Assembly (NCBI GenBank): GCA_002794775.1
Contig: NBAY01000030.1
Coordinates: 482,077-546,076 of the forward strand
Length of the DNA stretch: 64,000 nucleotides
Direction: 5' to 3'
From: Porodaedalea pini
Lineage: Eukaryota; Basidiomycota; Agaricomycetes; Hymenochaetales; Hymenochaetaceae
Below the pieces are notes generated by a model. It was not told the DNA's origin. It saw nothing but the letters and a program-made list of their open reading frames with translations, and ran no database searches. This document shows, in pieces, positions 10,497 through 20,696 of the stretch. The translations under genes were made by a program, and so were the position numbers. Each line of letters starts with the position of its first letter. Positions within the stretch are counted from its first letter, which is position 1.

Positions 10497-11271
10497 CGCT
10501 GGTACGGGCGTATGTGTCAGGCGCTCAGGGGGTGTCGGCGGTGACGAGTCTCTACGGGGTGTACGATAGCCTCCTGGTTCGCTTGGGAGGACGACCGACG
10601 ATGTCGAGACTGTCGGTGATGATGGTGCACGGGGAGGTCGAGGCGCCCAATGAGTTCGCTCGCCGGAAGATGGGTCAGTCGAGTACCAGGCGTGCCTAGT
10701 GTCGCTCCACCAGAGATTATGGGTGACGTGGTTTCTGTCGTCCGCTACGTACGATTGGCGTTCCGCGTCGTAGCGTGAAGAAGAGGGGAAAGCCCGCTGT
10801 TGTTCCTCGGTGAGATCTATCTTGACTACGTCGGGGGGGGAACAGGTAGGGGCTGGTTGTCCGGATGTATGTTACGCTGACGAAGGACAGGTTCGTCGGC
10901 GAGTTTGATGACCAAACGGAAGGAGGCAACCGAGATCACAATTGACAACGACGTCGACGACTGTACACGGTGTGTTACCCACGTCCAGGTCAGATGGTTC
11001 CTCCACCAAAGAGAAAGACGGAGGGCCAGGGTGGGAGAGGGTTTCCCGATTAGGACGTCAGGTCCTTCAAGGTCGAGTAGGCGCCCGAATGCGGTAAGAG
11101 TCGGGGAAAGTCGGATTACTTAATACACGAACATTCGAAAACGCCCGGGCAGGGTTGAGGGTTGTCGTTCAGGGGGTTTACACGTCAAGTCCGTCGAGGG
11201 GAGCGCTCCTCTAGACCGAGTGAGGGCGAGTCGGCAGTGACGACGTACGCTGGGGATGAGCCTGGGTGGCG
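10497..11271 (-). other. B2 5' leader and possible gag N-terminal extension
   Basis: Lies between the primer-binding site and the gag Met. Part of it (to about 10,870) is open in the gag frame and similar at protein level in all three B copies, including a WWSD block and a Pro-rich stretch. An 8-C run on the sense strand (near 10,834-10,841) precedes this open stretch. A plus-strand frame here is the shadow of this region and is not called. Confidence 0.5.
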
Positions 11272-11282
11272 GTTCTGCTTTT
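11272..11282 (-). promoter_or_regulatory. B2 self-priming primer-binding site
   Basis: One base outside the 5' LTR, the sense strand reads AAAAGCAGAAC. This is the exact reverse complement of GTTCTGCTTTT, found inside the LTR at 11,479-11,489 at the predicted RNA 5' end. It does not start with the TGG expected for tRNA priming. The layout matches the self-primed chromoviruses Tf1/Tf2. B1 keeps the site (16,835-16,845); in B3 it carries changes. Confidence 0.75.
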
Positions 11283-11283
11283 A

Positions 11284-11696
11284 TGTTAGGCGGGAGTCCG
11301 GGAAACGACTCGGACTGGGCAGGCCTCAGCTGACTGTTGTCTGGGACGTGCTATACTCGAGCGTAGACTCGGGACACGCTTACTCAGGCTAGGTCGTCGC
11401 GGAGGTAAGAGGATTAATACAAGTCTAAACTAATACAAGGGGGACGAGTCTCACCTAGGTCGTTGCGGAGGTAAGAGGAAAAGCAGAACAAGGAGTTCAT
11501 GCAATTCCTGAGACCTTATATAGCGACGACCGTGAGACTATATTACCTAACATTACATAACGAGTGGGAATGGAACGAATGAAGGCAGTGTGGGAATGAT
11601 TGTGTAAGATGGGTAAATATAATGAAAAGGACGGATATAATAAAGGAAATGGTAAAAGGGAAAATAAAGGAAAAGGTGAAAGTTCAGGTTCTAACA
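11284..11696 (-). repeat. B2 5' LTR
   Basis: 413 bp, read as identical to 5,390-5,802. On the sense strand the TATA box CTATATAAGG (11,523 to 11,514) lies about 33 nt before GTTCTGCTTTTCC (from 11,489), the expected distance to a transcription start. The RNA would therefore begin with the 11 nt complementary to the primer-binding site. Confidence 0.96.
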
Positions 11697-11701
11697 GTCA
11701 G

Positions 11702-12682
11702 CGGACAGACCACCTTGCTGTAGTCCTTGATGAAACGTCACAACCAGTTGCCCATACCGAGGAACTGTTGTAGCTCCTTAAGGTTTCATGGGATGGGCCA
11801 GTTTGCGATCGCCTCTGTCTTTGCCAGGTCAGCCTTGATCTCACCATTTCCGATGATGTGGCTGAGGTATTTAATGACCTTGGCGTCGAACTCGCATTTC
11901 TCCGGTTTCAGGTACAGGCTGTTTTCTCGAAGGATCTGAAGTACACATCTCGACGTCTCAATGTGCTCCTCAATGGTTTCTGAGAGGATCAAGATGTCAT
12001 TGAGGTATACAATGATCAGGTTTGCGTAGATCAGGTCCTTGAAGATGTGATTGATGAATGCCTGGAATGTCGCTGGAGCATTGCAGAGGCTGAAGAACAT
12101 TACCGTTGGTTTGAAAAGTCCCATGTTCATGCAGAACACTGCCTTCCACTCATCACCTTCATGGATCTGGACATTGTAGTACCCCCAGTGAAGGTCAAGT
12201 TTGGTGATGAACTTCGCCTTCTTGACCTTGTCAACAAGTTCGTCAATGAGGGGGAGGGGGTATTTGTTCTTGATTGTACCGTCGTTGAGCTTACGGTAGT
12301 CTTGGATTGGGTGTAGCAATTTGTCGGCCTTCTTAATGAAGAAGAAGGGCGACACCATTGGCAAGATCGACTGTCGGATGTGACCAGACTTCAAATTTTC
12401 GTCGAGGAAGTCCTTAAGCGACTGTTGCTCTGTTGGCGTGAGCGGGTAGATCTTGCAGTCGCTGGGTTTGAAGTCAGGCTTTAAGTCAATGACGTGGTCC
12501 CAAGGTCGATGCTCTGGCAGCTTCTCAAAACCCTTCTTGCTGAAGACGTCAGTGTAGTCATTGAGGTATGCAGGCCAGGACGCCTTGTCCATTTGCACCT
12601 CATTTACCCTCCTCATCTCTTCCACCACCTCCTTCTCAATCACACACTCGTCCGGGCACCAGGTGAAATCAAGTGTACCCAT
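11702..12682 (-). pseudogene. B1 reverse transcriptase
   Basis: Continuation of B1 pol on the upstream side of the B2 insertion. The frame 11,786-12,682 (298 codons) includes the end of protease and the RT, with EVQMDKASWPAY uninterrupted: this copy has CAA where B2 and B3 have TGA. The RT active site is YLND (about 11,996-12,007) instead of YLDD, so the enzyme would be inactive. A short stretch 11,702-11,785 is out of frame. Confidence 0.88.
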
Positions 12683-13230
12683 CTTCCAGTTGACCTCAGG
12701 ATTGTGATGTCAAAGCCAGTTGTAGCCTAAGAAGATGTTTGATGATGCCAGTGAGGTCACTGCAAGGATGATTCGTTCCCTATGATGACCGATCATGAGT
12801 TCTCGACGTATTCTTCGATCAACCCAGCCTCATTGTGCGTGCTGTCGGCATTGAGCACTGCAAGGGGTCGGATGTAATGCTTTGTCTCTAACCCATACTG
12901 TTCGATGAACCTCATGTTGATGCACGATCCTGTACACCCTGAGTCCACAAGGGTGTGCGCATCCACCTCTCTCACTTCACCCGCTACACTGTGTCCAACA
13001 TTCAGGAGGAGGTCCAGCTGGCTTCCGCCAGTTCCCCTCATGAACAGCTGTTCGTATCCTTCATTTTCGTTCACACCAGTGGGGGCTTCATAATCGGGAA
13101 AGTCATTGACGTCGTTTGCATCTGAGTATTGTACAGACAGTTGACTATATTTTATCGAGTCCGAATTTGAAACCCCTTGTTCTCCCCAGTCAGTCACCCC
13201 GATGGCTACACCTGACCACTCACAAAACCC
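12683..13230 (-). pseudogene. B1 protease region
   Basis: Frame 12,793-13,197 has the protease motif TLVDSGCTGSC and reads upstream toward the frameshift heptamer at 13,224-13,230. A small deletion after IEEYVE near 12,793 breaks the link to RT. The order and frame relation are the same as in B2. Confidence 0.82.
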
Positions 13231-14387
13231 TGCATGTTGATGATCTCTTTGTCATTCTCTTCTTCTTCCATGTAGTCCTCCACCATCAACCTCTGAGTGT
13301 CTACGACTTCCTCAAAGGCTGACTCCTTCATTGCGCCGAGTTTGTCGGCAAGGAGACGACGCTTGCCTGGCGCCATCAGTTCCAACATGCACTGGATGAT
13401 CGGCTTCCCCTGTGGACACTTGTCCCAGAAGTGGCCCTCTTGTCTGCAGAGCCAGCATGCACATCACCGTCATGCCTCGTTCATTGAGATGTCCATCAGT
13501 TGACCAGCGCCTCTGAAGGTGATGCTGGTCGTGTCACGCTTGTCGACGTGGGGGGCTGCAATCTGACAGCAAGCCGGGGGTGCCTGCTGCTGCTGCTGGC
13601 ATGGTGGAAGTGGGAACGCGCGACCTCGCTGGATTGCATGGATCTGTTGCTTGCCACGATCAATCTCAATGGCCTTCTTCTTCCAGTCATCATACGTCAT
13701 CGGAACCAGCATTGACCTCAACACCCCTCGGACCACCTCGATGTTCATTGTGTGCTTCAGGCAGTCACAGATGATGCTGTCATCCATCAGCCCCACTCTT
13801 GTGATGACAATGTCGAGTTTCTGGAAAAACTCGTCGGCGGTGAGGTCCTTCTGAACCTTGGTTTGGAATTCCACTAGCGCCTTTTCCTTCCAGTTCAGGT
13901 CATTGAATGAGGCGTCTAGGCACTCTTGGAACCTTGTCCAACTGTCGGTGAAGGTCAGGACGCCAGCTGTTGTCGATTCCTCCATGTAGTTCTGTGCCCA
14001 CGTTGCTGCATTGCCACCTTTTAGGTAGGAGAGAGCAACGTAGATCTTACTTTCTGACATCGGGTACTGGCTCGGGTTTGCCAAGACAAAGAGGAGGACC
14101 TCACATTTGAAGTCCAGGTAGTCATCGCTGCCAGTGAATTCACGTGGCCGGGCGACATCAATGTTGGGGGTGGGGGCGGCGGCTTGGGTGACCAGAGCAT
14201 TGGCAGCTTGGTGGGTGAAGGCACCCGCGACAATGGCCGCGATCTGTTCCAGCTGTTGCTGGCTGAAACCTCCTGTCAACATTGTGGGTTCGGGAGTGGG
14301 CATTGATGGTTCAGGAGGGGTTGGTGGCGATGGGTCCCTACATGTTTCACAGTATGGACCTGGAGTCGGTGGTAAAACAACGGACAA
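13206..14387 (-). pseudogene. B1 gag
   Basis: Frame 13,470-14,387 encodes the capsid-like part (VARPREFTGSDDYLDFK, YVALSYLKGGN), and 13,206-13,388 the acidic tail. The zinc knuckle between them is damaged. The final TAG and the slip heptamer are conserved with B2. This copy has the in-frame start MSVVLPPTPG at 14,387, upstream of the Met used for B2. Confidence 0.85.
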
Positions 14388-15082
14388 TGTTGACGGTGCA
14401 GGTGATGACGGGATGGCTGGGGGCCACCTAGCTCTCCTTCCGTCTTCGTTCGTTGAATACCAGCTGTGTCGGATATCACTCCACCAGATGTTGTATACGA
14501 CGCCGCTATTATTGGTCGCGATGTAGCCTGGTCGGTCTGGGTTCCAATGTGCTGATGCAGGGAGAGCCCATTGTTGTTCGTTGGTGAGATCTATCTTGAT
14601 GATGGCAGGGGAACAGGGATCGGTTGTGTGTTTGATCTGGGGTTACGCCAATGTTGGATGGGTTTGTCGGTGAAGTTGATGATGAGGCAGAAAGACGCAG
14701 CAGAGATAACAATTGATAATGATGTTGATGACTGCACATGTAACGTCACCCACATCCAAGTTAAGTGGCTCCTCCACCAAAGGGAGATGCGGAGAGCCAG
14801 GGTCAGAAAGGTCAGTGAGTGGTGACCTTCAGTCACAATGCTCTAGACACTGATGGATTTGTCAGCATCTGCCTCAAGATAGCACTAAGCACACTCGGTA
14901 GGACTTTCGGATAGGGTCAGGAAAAGTCGGTTGACAGTATTATGTAATACACAAACATCCGAAAACGTCTGGGCAGGGTTGAGGGTTGTCGTTTAGGGGG
15001 TTTACACATCAAGTCCATCGAGGGGAGCGCTCCTCTAGACTGAGTGAAGGCGAGTCAACAGCAACAATGTATGCTAGGGATG
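14388..15082 (-). other. B1 5' leader
   Basis: Non-coding or weakly coding leader corresponding to 10,600-11,270 of B2. It is split by element I at GGATG (15,078-15,082), and the last few bases before the LTR are at 16,818-16,846, including the conserved primer-binding site. No separate gene is seen. Confidence 0.6.
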
Positions 15083-16817
15083 TGAAAGGAAATTTTCGCA
15101 CATTCAGAAACGTCGATCAAGGCAGATCATTGTCGATCAGACACGCGATTACGTGGTCACCTGATCTTGACGGATACTTGCCCAGGCAAAAATCTGTCAG
15201 TCACAATCAAGCTACACTGTCACATCTTGTGACATGGCACATAAACATCAAGAAAGCAAAGGACAACCAATGGAGGTTGATCCCCAATGCACTAAGTGCA
15301 TGCTACTACAGAACATAGCACAGAAGGTCCCAGAACTCCTGAAGACAATAGGATTAATGGACCAGGACGTCACATTACAAGCACACAAGTGGGAAGGCCA
15401 ATCCCCATACTTTGAAACAGGACAGGCAATCTACTATTGAGATGCCAAGACATATAAAGTCCATATCAGTAAAGAAGAACGTGGCATGGAAAACTACAAA
15501 TGGGATACAGTCATCCAATACAATAAGGAGCCACACGAAGAATGCAGGAACTGCAAGATGATGATATGAATACCTACCCCGAGTCCAGTACAAGGGAATG
15601 ATGTACCAATACATATAACGACGGCACTCAAGCACTGTTGGGCATACCTCAGGGACATAAAGCATCAAGGCACGATTACGCTATACGAATTTGAGCACGT
15701 GTCAGGAAGACGAACATTCAAGATCACTCTAGCCTTAGGAGTACATGACCCACCATTCACAATGGAGACATGTCTCAGCGGAGCAGCCCTAACACCAAGT
15801 GAACCTAATACAGAATGGCGATCCAAGAATAACCCATGGGTCCACATGGTTATCCCCAATGGATTTGAATGGGAGGAATGAACACCTGAGCGCAGCAATG
15901 CAACCCGATAGGCTATGCAGTGCCACAACCGAGGAAGACGCTTCGAGAAGCAGGGAAGTAAAGCCCTGATATAGAAGCACACGGGAGAAGCAGGAAGTTA
16001 ATTAAACCGAAGCATGTGGAAAACGTGGGAGCCCGACTACCAAATTGGTGATGTACTCACCCGAGCGCACGGGTCATGACATCACGTGACTCACACCCAC
16101 AGTCCAAATTGCAGAATGCAAGCAAACCATTGGACAGAATACATGTGCATACACCCCCACCACAGCAGCCAAGTGCTGCGGCCACCTGAAACATAGGAAG
16201 GAGACAGAAGGGCATCTGGTTGGACAGAACGTAAAGAAATTAGAAATTCAGTAGGCTATATAAGGCCAAGTAACTAGCACCCCAGATCCCCATTCTCTAT
16301 TGCTTTCAAGGTTTTCAGAAGGTTACAGAACACTGCTACTTCTTACCCCTACCTCTACATCTATAACTACCACTGTGTAATATCCTCCTTGGTTGAATAA
16401 CGAGTCTGCCCCATACTGGGTTGAGGATTTGTCCCAAGTTGAATAAGGATTGACTTTGATTGAGTAGACCCTCGGCTACGCCACGCTTAGAAGGTTCCTC
16501 TCATTGTCCACAGAACCAAGTCTGGTTGAGTGCATCTTGGCTACGCCAAGCCTTGCAGTCTGCCTCCTAGACAACATCGCAGCATAACCAAACATCTCTC
16601 GACCCTCTAGGGCATTACCTCCCCTATCTGCTGTAACTAAGTGCTTTCAATACCAACCTCAGGTTCCACCTGATAAGGGCAGCGAAGGAGAAGCTGGTTA
16701 TGGGATCGGTCGAAGATAAGTAAAGTCATCTCAGTAATACACCACTCAGAGGACCATACAGTCCGGAAGGCAACACCTTCGTGGTTAAAGAATTGGAATA
16801 TTCACCCGACCCTAACA
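15083..16817 (+). mobile_element. Element I: LTR-like insertion with an ORF in its 5' part
   Basis: 1,735 bp, ends TGAAAGG and CCTAACA, perfect 5-bp TSD GGATG (15,078-15,082 and 16,818-16,822) in the B1 leader; B2 and B3 lack it. A TATA box (GGCTATATAAGG, 16,254-16,265) lies about 550 bp before the right end. No gag-pol is present. It is best read as a solo LTR with an unusually long U3 or as a small non-autonomous LTR element. Confidence 0.75.
15234..15881 (+). pseudogene. ORF inside element I (unrecognised)
   Basis: One frame of about 216 codons with two in-frame TGA codons (about 15,438 and 15,567). It starts MAHKHQESKGQPMEVD and ends NGFEWEE. It contains CTKCML and ECRNCKMM Cys pairs, an FETGQAIYY segment, and an ITLYEFEHVSGRRTFKITL stretch that looks like beta strands. 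It lies upstream of the TATA box, in what would be U3. I do not recognise the family. Confidence 0.55.
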
Positions 16818-16846
16818 GGATGAGCCTGGGTGGGGTTCTGCTTTTA

Positions 16847-17270
16847 TGTTAGGTGGGAGTCCGGGAGACAACTCGGACTGGGCAGGCATTGGCTGACTGT
16901 CATCTGGGACATGTTATACTTGAGCAGGGGCTCAGGACATGCTGTACTCAGGCTAGGTTATCACAGAGGTAAGAGGATTAATACAATGTGAACTAATACA
17001 TGGGGGATGAGTCTCACCTAGGTCGTCACGGAGGTAAGAGGAAAAGCAGAACAAGGAGTTCATGTGATTCCTGAGACCTTATATAGTGGTGACCGTGAGA
17101 CTATATTATCTAATGTTACATGAACGAACAGAATGGAACGAATGAAGGTCATGTGTAGGGAGTGTGGGAAGTGATTGAAAAGACGATTAAATATAATGAA
17201 AAGGAGCAGTTAAAAGAAAAGAAATGGTAAAAGGAAAATAAAAGAGAAGGTGAAAGTTCAAGTCCTAACA
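16847..17270 (-). repeat. B1 5' LTR
   Basis: 424 bp, with TSD CAGCA following at 17,271-17,275. The primer-binding site GTTCTGCTTTT (16,835-16,845 on +) is conserved one base outside. The last 160 bp read as identical to the partner LTR, whereas the CpG-rich first part has diverged. Confidence 0.93.
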
Positions 17271-17275
17271 CAGCA

Positions 17276-17559
17276 GCAACAACCTGTGCCAAGCACAGTG
17301 ACAAGTGTCCCACCCCCAGCGAATGTGCCTGGGGGACTATTTTTCGAGATGGAAGCAGCCATGGAGCACAAAGCCGAGCAGTGGGTGCGAGACGAGGCGG
17401 GTCTCACTGCCATGTTAGCCACTCAGGAGGATGCTCGCAAGAAGGCAGAAGCGACGCATCGGGCATGTGAGCGTGGCCATCAGGAGAGTGGAAGAGGCAT
17501 GTGTCGAGCACATGAGTGAGGTCATGGGGCCCCCCACATGATGCAATGCCGGGAGCCAT
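17276..17559 (+). pseudogene. Antisense ORF of element F, part 2
   Basis: Joins in frame with 1,804-2,897 when B1 and one CAGCA are removed, and with 18,497 when the solo LTR and one CCAT are removed. It begins in the polyQ (QQQQPVPST) and continues with a charged, helix-rich stretch (FFEMEAAMEHKAEQWVRDE, DARKKAEATHRACERG) suited to a coiled coil. One TGA at 17,517-17,519 follows CRAHE. Confidence 0.6.
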
Positions 17560-18492
17560 TGTAGAGCCGTGCCGATCGTCCCATCACCGCCGATCACTCC
17601 AGAAGCATTCAAGAACTGGTTCCGACGTGTACCGATCAGTACCGGACTCAACCCGATCGGTCCAGTCTCGAATCAGAACCTCGCGATCGCGTCATCAGCA
17701 CATTCCGACACCTCCGAAAGCATACCGGAACGTACCGGAGATCTTATCTCGACGATTAGGGATGCGGTCACATGGAGCATACAGCCAAGACACGTACCGG
17801 ACTGCTGTCCGACGACAGGAGCCACGTACCGATTGGACGATCTGAGTTCCGGTGGAGCACCGGTGTGATCGGACGCGAAGCAGACGTTTTCCTCATTATG
17901 ATTTATGTTTTTCCTATGTTCTTCTGATTTCTATGCACTCTATGCGCGCCTCTATGACCTATGACTTTTCCTTTCGACTTCTCTATGTTTCGACTGATAT
18001 GCACGGTATGCCCATATGGAAATTATTAACTGTAGATAGATCTTTGGACTTAGTATAAATATGCACCCCATGTCGTAGGTAGAGGACAAGTCAGTTCTAC
18101 CGTAGAGTCTCCCTCAGATAGGGTAACTTGAGTGCGATCCGTCTTAGTTCTCGTAATCTTGTAGTCGTTCCGTCTTCGTCTTAGCATCTTGTCTCTCAAA
18201 ACCGTCTCTCGTCTCATACTTCGTAACTCGAACCTCGTCGCTCGTCGTGATCACATTGTACCGGTGTTGATTACCCACGCGTACCGACTCTGTACCGGTC
18301 AAACCACAGACACGACAGGAGTTCCCAGCCTTTGTTCTCAATATCGACACGTACCGGCGTGTACCGAAGCGTACCGACATGTACCGGTACGTCGAGTGAT
18401 CTCACCGCAGTCTACCCCTAACCTCCCAGAGCAATGCGATCACGTCCCCAAAAGGACCGTTGATCCCAGACACCCCTAAGTCGGGATCTACA
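17560..18492 (+). repeat. Family-A solo LTR (copy 2)
   Basis: 933 bp, TGTAGAGCC to GGATCTACA, sense strand plus, with its own perfect 4-bp TSD CCAT (17,556-17,559 and 18,493-18,496). The TATA-like box is AGTATAAATATG at 18,052-18,063. Downstream of it, 18,250-18,400 holds seven copies of GTACCG. This copy has both flanks in place and fixes the LTR length and TSD size of the family. Confidence 0.93.
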
Positions 18493-18496
18493 CCAT

Positions 18497-19338
18497 GGGT
18501 TGAAGAGGAGGCAGAGCGTCTCACCCCAGTGGAGCCTGATCCTGCCCCGATGGAGGCAGAGGGTGGTGGTTCATCATACCACCATGCAGACAAAGGGCAT
18601 ACCAATGGTACATTGGGTCCCTCAGTCACCATGTTTGACAGAGTCGAACTGGTCAACCCGGCGACTGGTTGCCTACGCTGGGTGGGGCCACTGCCAGTCC
18701 CTCTTGAGGAGATGTGCACTAACTGCATGCATCACAGGAAGGTGTGCAAGGGGCAGCCTGGTAGGGCTTGCTTCCTCTGCATGGTCGTCTGGTGGACGGG
18801 GTGCTCACTGGTGACCCAGGGATGTGTGAAAGAGGCCTGGGGCAGAAAGACGAGCAGAAAGCGGAAATGCACCACCTGTGACGAGGACGTACCACATGCT
18901 GTGCCGGTACCACTGTGGAAATGGCAGCAGCAACAGCAACAGAAACAGCAGTCTGCCGCATCTGCACCATCTGCACCAGTCTCCCCAATCGTGGTGGACA
19001 CGCCATCCCCACTGCCTCACATACCGAGGCCTGCTGCTGCACGCGTACCATGGCAGCAGAAGCAACAACAGAGGCGCATTGCTTCACCACCTGTTGCAGG
19101 GCCAAGCCGGTTCACCGGTGCATATGAGGACCCGTGCGAGCTCGTCTCGGAGCATGACTCTGAGGATGAGTTTGACCACGTCGTCACGGAGCTCATGCGC
19201 GATGTCCGCGAGCTCAAGCATAGCTCGCGTTGTTTCACAGCAGAGGCGACTCGTCAGGCAGCTGAAGCAGCCTCAATCTGTGCACACCTTGTGGTGCTTG
19301 AGAAGGGGAAGTGGGGTGCCCATGAGTGGGAGGACTAG
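18497..19338 (+). pseudogene. Antisense ORF of element F, part 3 (Cys-cluster and coiled coil)
   Basis: C-terminal part, open without stops from PWVEEEAERLTP to the stop at 19,336-19,338. It has a Cys cluster (CTNCMHHRKVC, then CFLC and a further Cys) resembling Zn-binding clusters of many repeated basidiomycete hypothetical proteins. A Gln-rich part (WQQQQQQ) and a helical C-terminus (VVTELMRDVRELKHSS, AEATRQAAEAASICAHL) follow. It converges on the F integrase end at 19,757. DNA binding is only suggested by the Cys cluster. Confidence 0.6.
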
Positions 19339-19756
19339 TTGGTATGCATCGGTATGCGTCAGTATGACTTGGTCCTGTGGGAAAAAAAAGAAAGAAAAAT
19401 ATAATACAAGTGTAGTAATTTATATGTATATATTTTAAATCTGGATTTTTCTTTGTTTTCTTTAAGTTTTTTGGTGTGATAAAACAAAAGGAAGAAGAGA
19501 AAAGAAAAAGAAAGATCGTCCTTAAGTGTCCGTTCGTGATTATACTAATGTACCAGAAGGGAAATTGAAGATAGGCCATATAGTTAATGTTTCAACAAGC
19601 GAGAAAAGTGTTCCATATGAAAGAATTTAAATGATTCCATGGTCAAAACATAAATGGATCATAGGTGATTAAAAGACAGTAAAATAAGGAGGCGTCAGTA
19701 TGTGTCGGTACATGTACTGATACCTTGGATGGCAAACATAATCAGAATTTGTGACT
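19339..19756. other. AT-rich spacer between convergent frames
   Basis: Low-complexity A/T-rich stretch (A-run near 19,381-19,400, ATATGTATATATTTT near 19,423-19,437) between the plus-strand ORF end and the minus-strand integrase end. No gene is seen. It would suit a shared terminator region for the convergent frames. Confidence 0.5.
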
Positions 19757-20499
19757 AGGTATCAGAGTCTGACACAGAGCCATCTTCTTCTACCAGATCT
19801 TTCTTCATCATGCTATGTTCATCATCATCCTGTCAAAGGATTTTGTCAAGGGGAACAGAAATGTCAGAACGAGGAAAATAAGGAATGAGACAAAAAGCTG
19901 CAACCCGAATCCAGGAAACCAATCCATCAAGTTCCGAGATGATATACACTCCGGAATGCATCCTATGGACTATGACGTATGGTCCTAAGTACCAGGCCTT
20001 CGTCTTTTGGTCCAACTCCTTTTCGATCCAGGTGTTCCGTACAAGTACGAGTCGACCAGGCTGGAAATTGTAGTCCTTGATGACATGCTTATGGACTTCG
20101 GTGAACTGTCGAGCGTACTTGTGTCGAGCATCTCAAACCAACTGCACGATCCTATTGAGGTCCGCTGGGCACTTCTGTAACTGACACACCCAGGTCACTA
20201 TCAGTTCCTCAGTATGCATTGGGGAATCCAACAGCGGAGTAAGATAAGTGGCCTCAGCGAGATTGAACAGAAGTACCGGCTTGACTCCATGAACCATGTA
20301 ATATGGTGACATACCAATTGATTTCTGGATTGTGATGCACTCGGCCCAGAAAACCGAGTAGGCGTGCTCGTGCCACTTGGATCCATTCCTGTTGGCTGCC
20401 TTGATCAAGGCCTCCTGGATGTCATAATGCTGTCATTCCATGATCCCGTTGGCTTGAGAGTTATATGCCAAGATCTTGATGTGCAAAATGTGGTACCGA
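19757..20499 (-). pseudogene. Element F integrase, C-terminal part (F-right)
   Basis: Minus-strand frames give the end of a non-chromodomain Ty3/gypsy integrase: AYNSQANGIMEQ (for the catalytic Glu region), WAECITIQKSIGMSPYYMVHG, RNTWIEKELDQKTKAWYLGPY, then SDISVPLDKIL and an acidic tail. Its first codons (RYHILHIK) follow directly on the last codons of F-left at 43,647 (LDWLQD). The TSD halves TCGG (here) and TTGG (43,644-43,647) match with one transition. This half was separated from F-left by an inversion. Confidence 0.82.
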
Positions 20500-20696
20500 T
20501 GTAGAGCCGTTCCAGTCATCCCATCACTGCTGATCGCTCCAGAAGCACTCGAGAACTGGTTCCAACATGTACCGATCAGTACCAGACTGAATCCGATCGG
20601 TCCAGTTTCGAATCAGAACCCCACAATCACGTCAGCAACACATTCTGAGACCTCTGAATGCATATTGGAATGTACTGGAGATCTTATCTGGACGAT

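Larger units (their letters stand above)
5390..11696 (-). mobile_element. Chromovirus B2, young near-intact copy
   Basis: 6,307 bp, flanked by a perfect 5-bp TSD GTCAG (5,385-5,389 and 11,697-11,701), inserted in the pol gene of B1. The two 413-bp LTRs read as identical from end to end, pointing to a recent insertion. It carries gag, a -1-frame protease-pol, integrase and a chromodomain, and it is much richer in CpG than the other copies. Two in-frame TGA codons (8,782-8,784 and 6,196-6,198), both former CGA, break pol. The copy as read is probably not autonomous, although it could have been mobilised in trans. Confidence 0.96.
2898..17270 (-). mobile_element. Chromovirus B1 (old copy, with two insertions)
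   Basis: A Ty3/gypsy chromovirus flanked by a perfect 5-bp TSD CAGCA (2,893-2,897 and 17,271-17,275). Removing B2 (5,390-11,696), element I (15,083-16,817) and one TSD copy each leaves 6,321 bp, close to B2 (6,307) and B3 (6,327). The order from right to left is 5' LTR, leader, gag, protease, RT, RNase H, integrase, chromodomain, 3' LTR. The LTRs differ by roughly 5 %, nearly all transitions, so it is much older than B2. Several CGA arginine codons have become TGA. Confidence 0.93.

Noticed and set aside
759..18492. LTR copies 1 and 2 as long inverted repeats of one DNA element
   Set aside because: They are in opposite orientation but each is explained separately: copy 1 by its polypurine tract and outer half-site, copy 2 by its own duplication.
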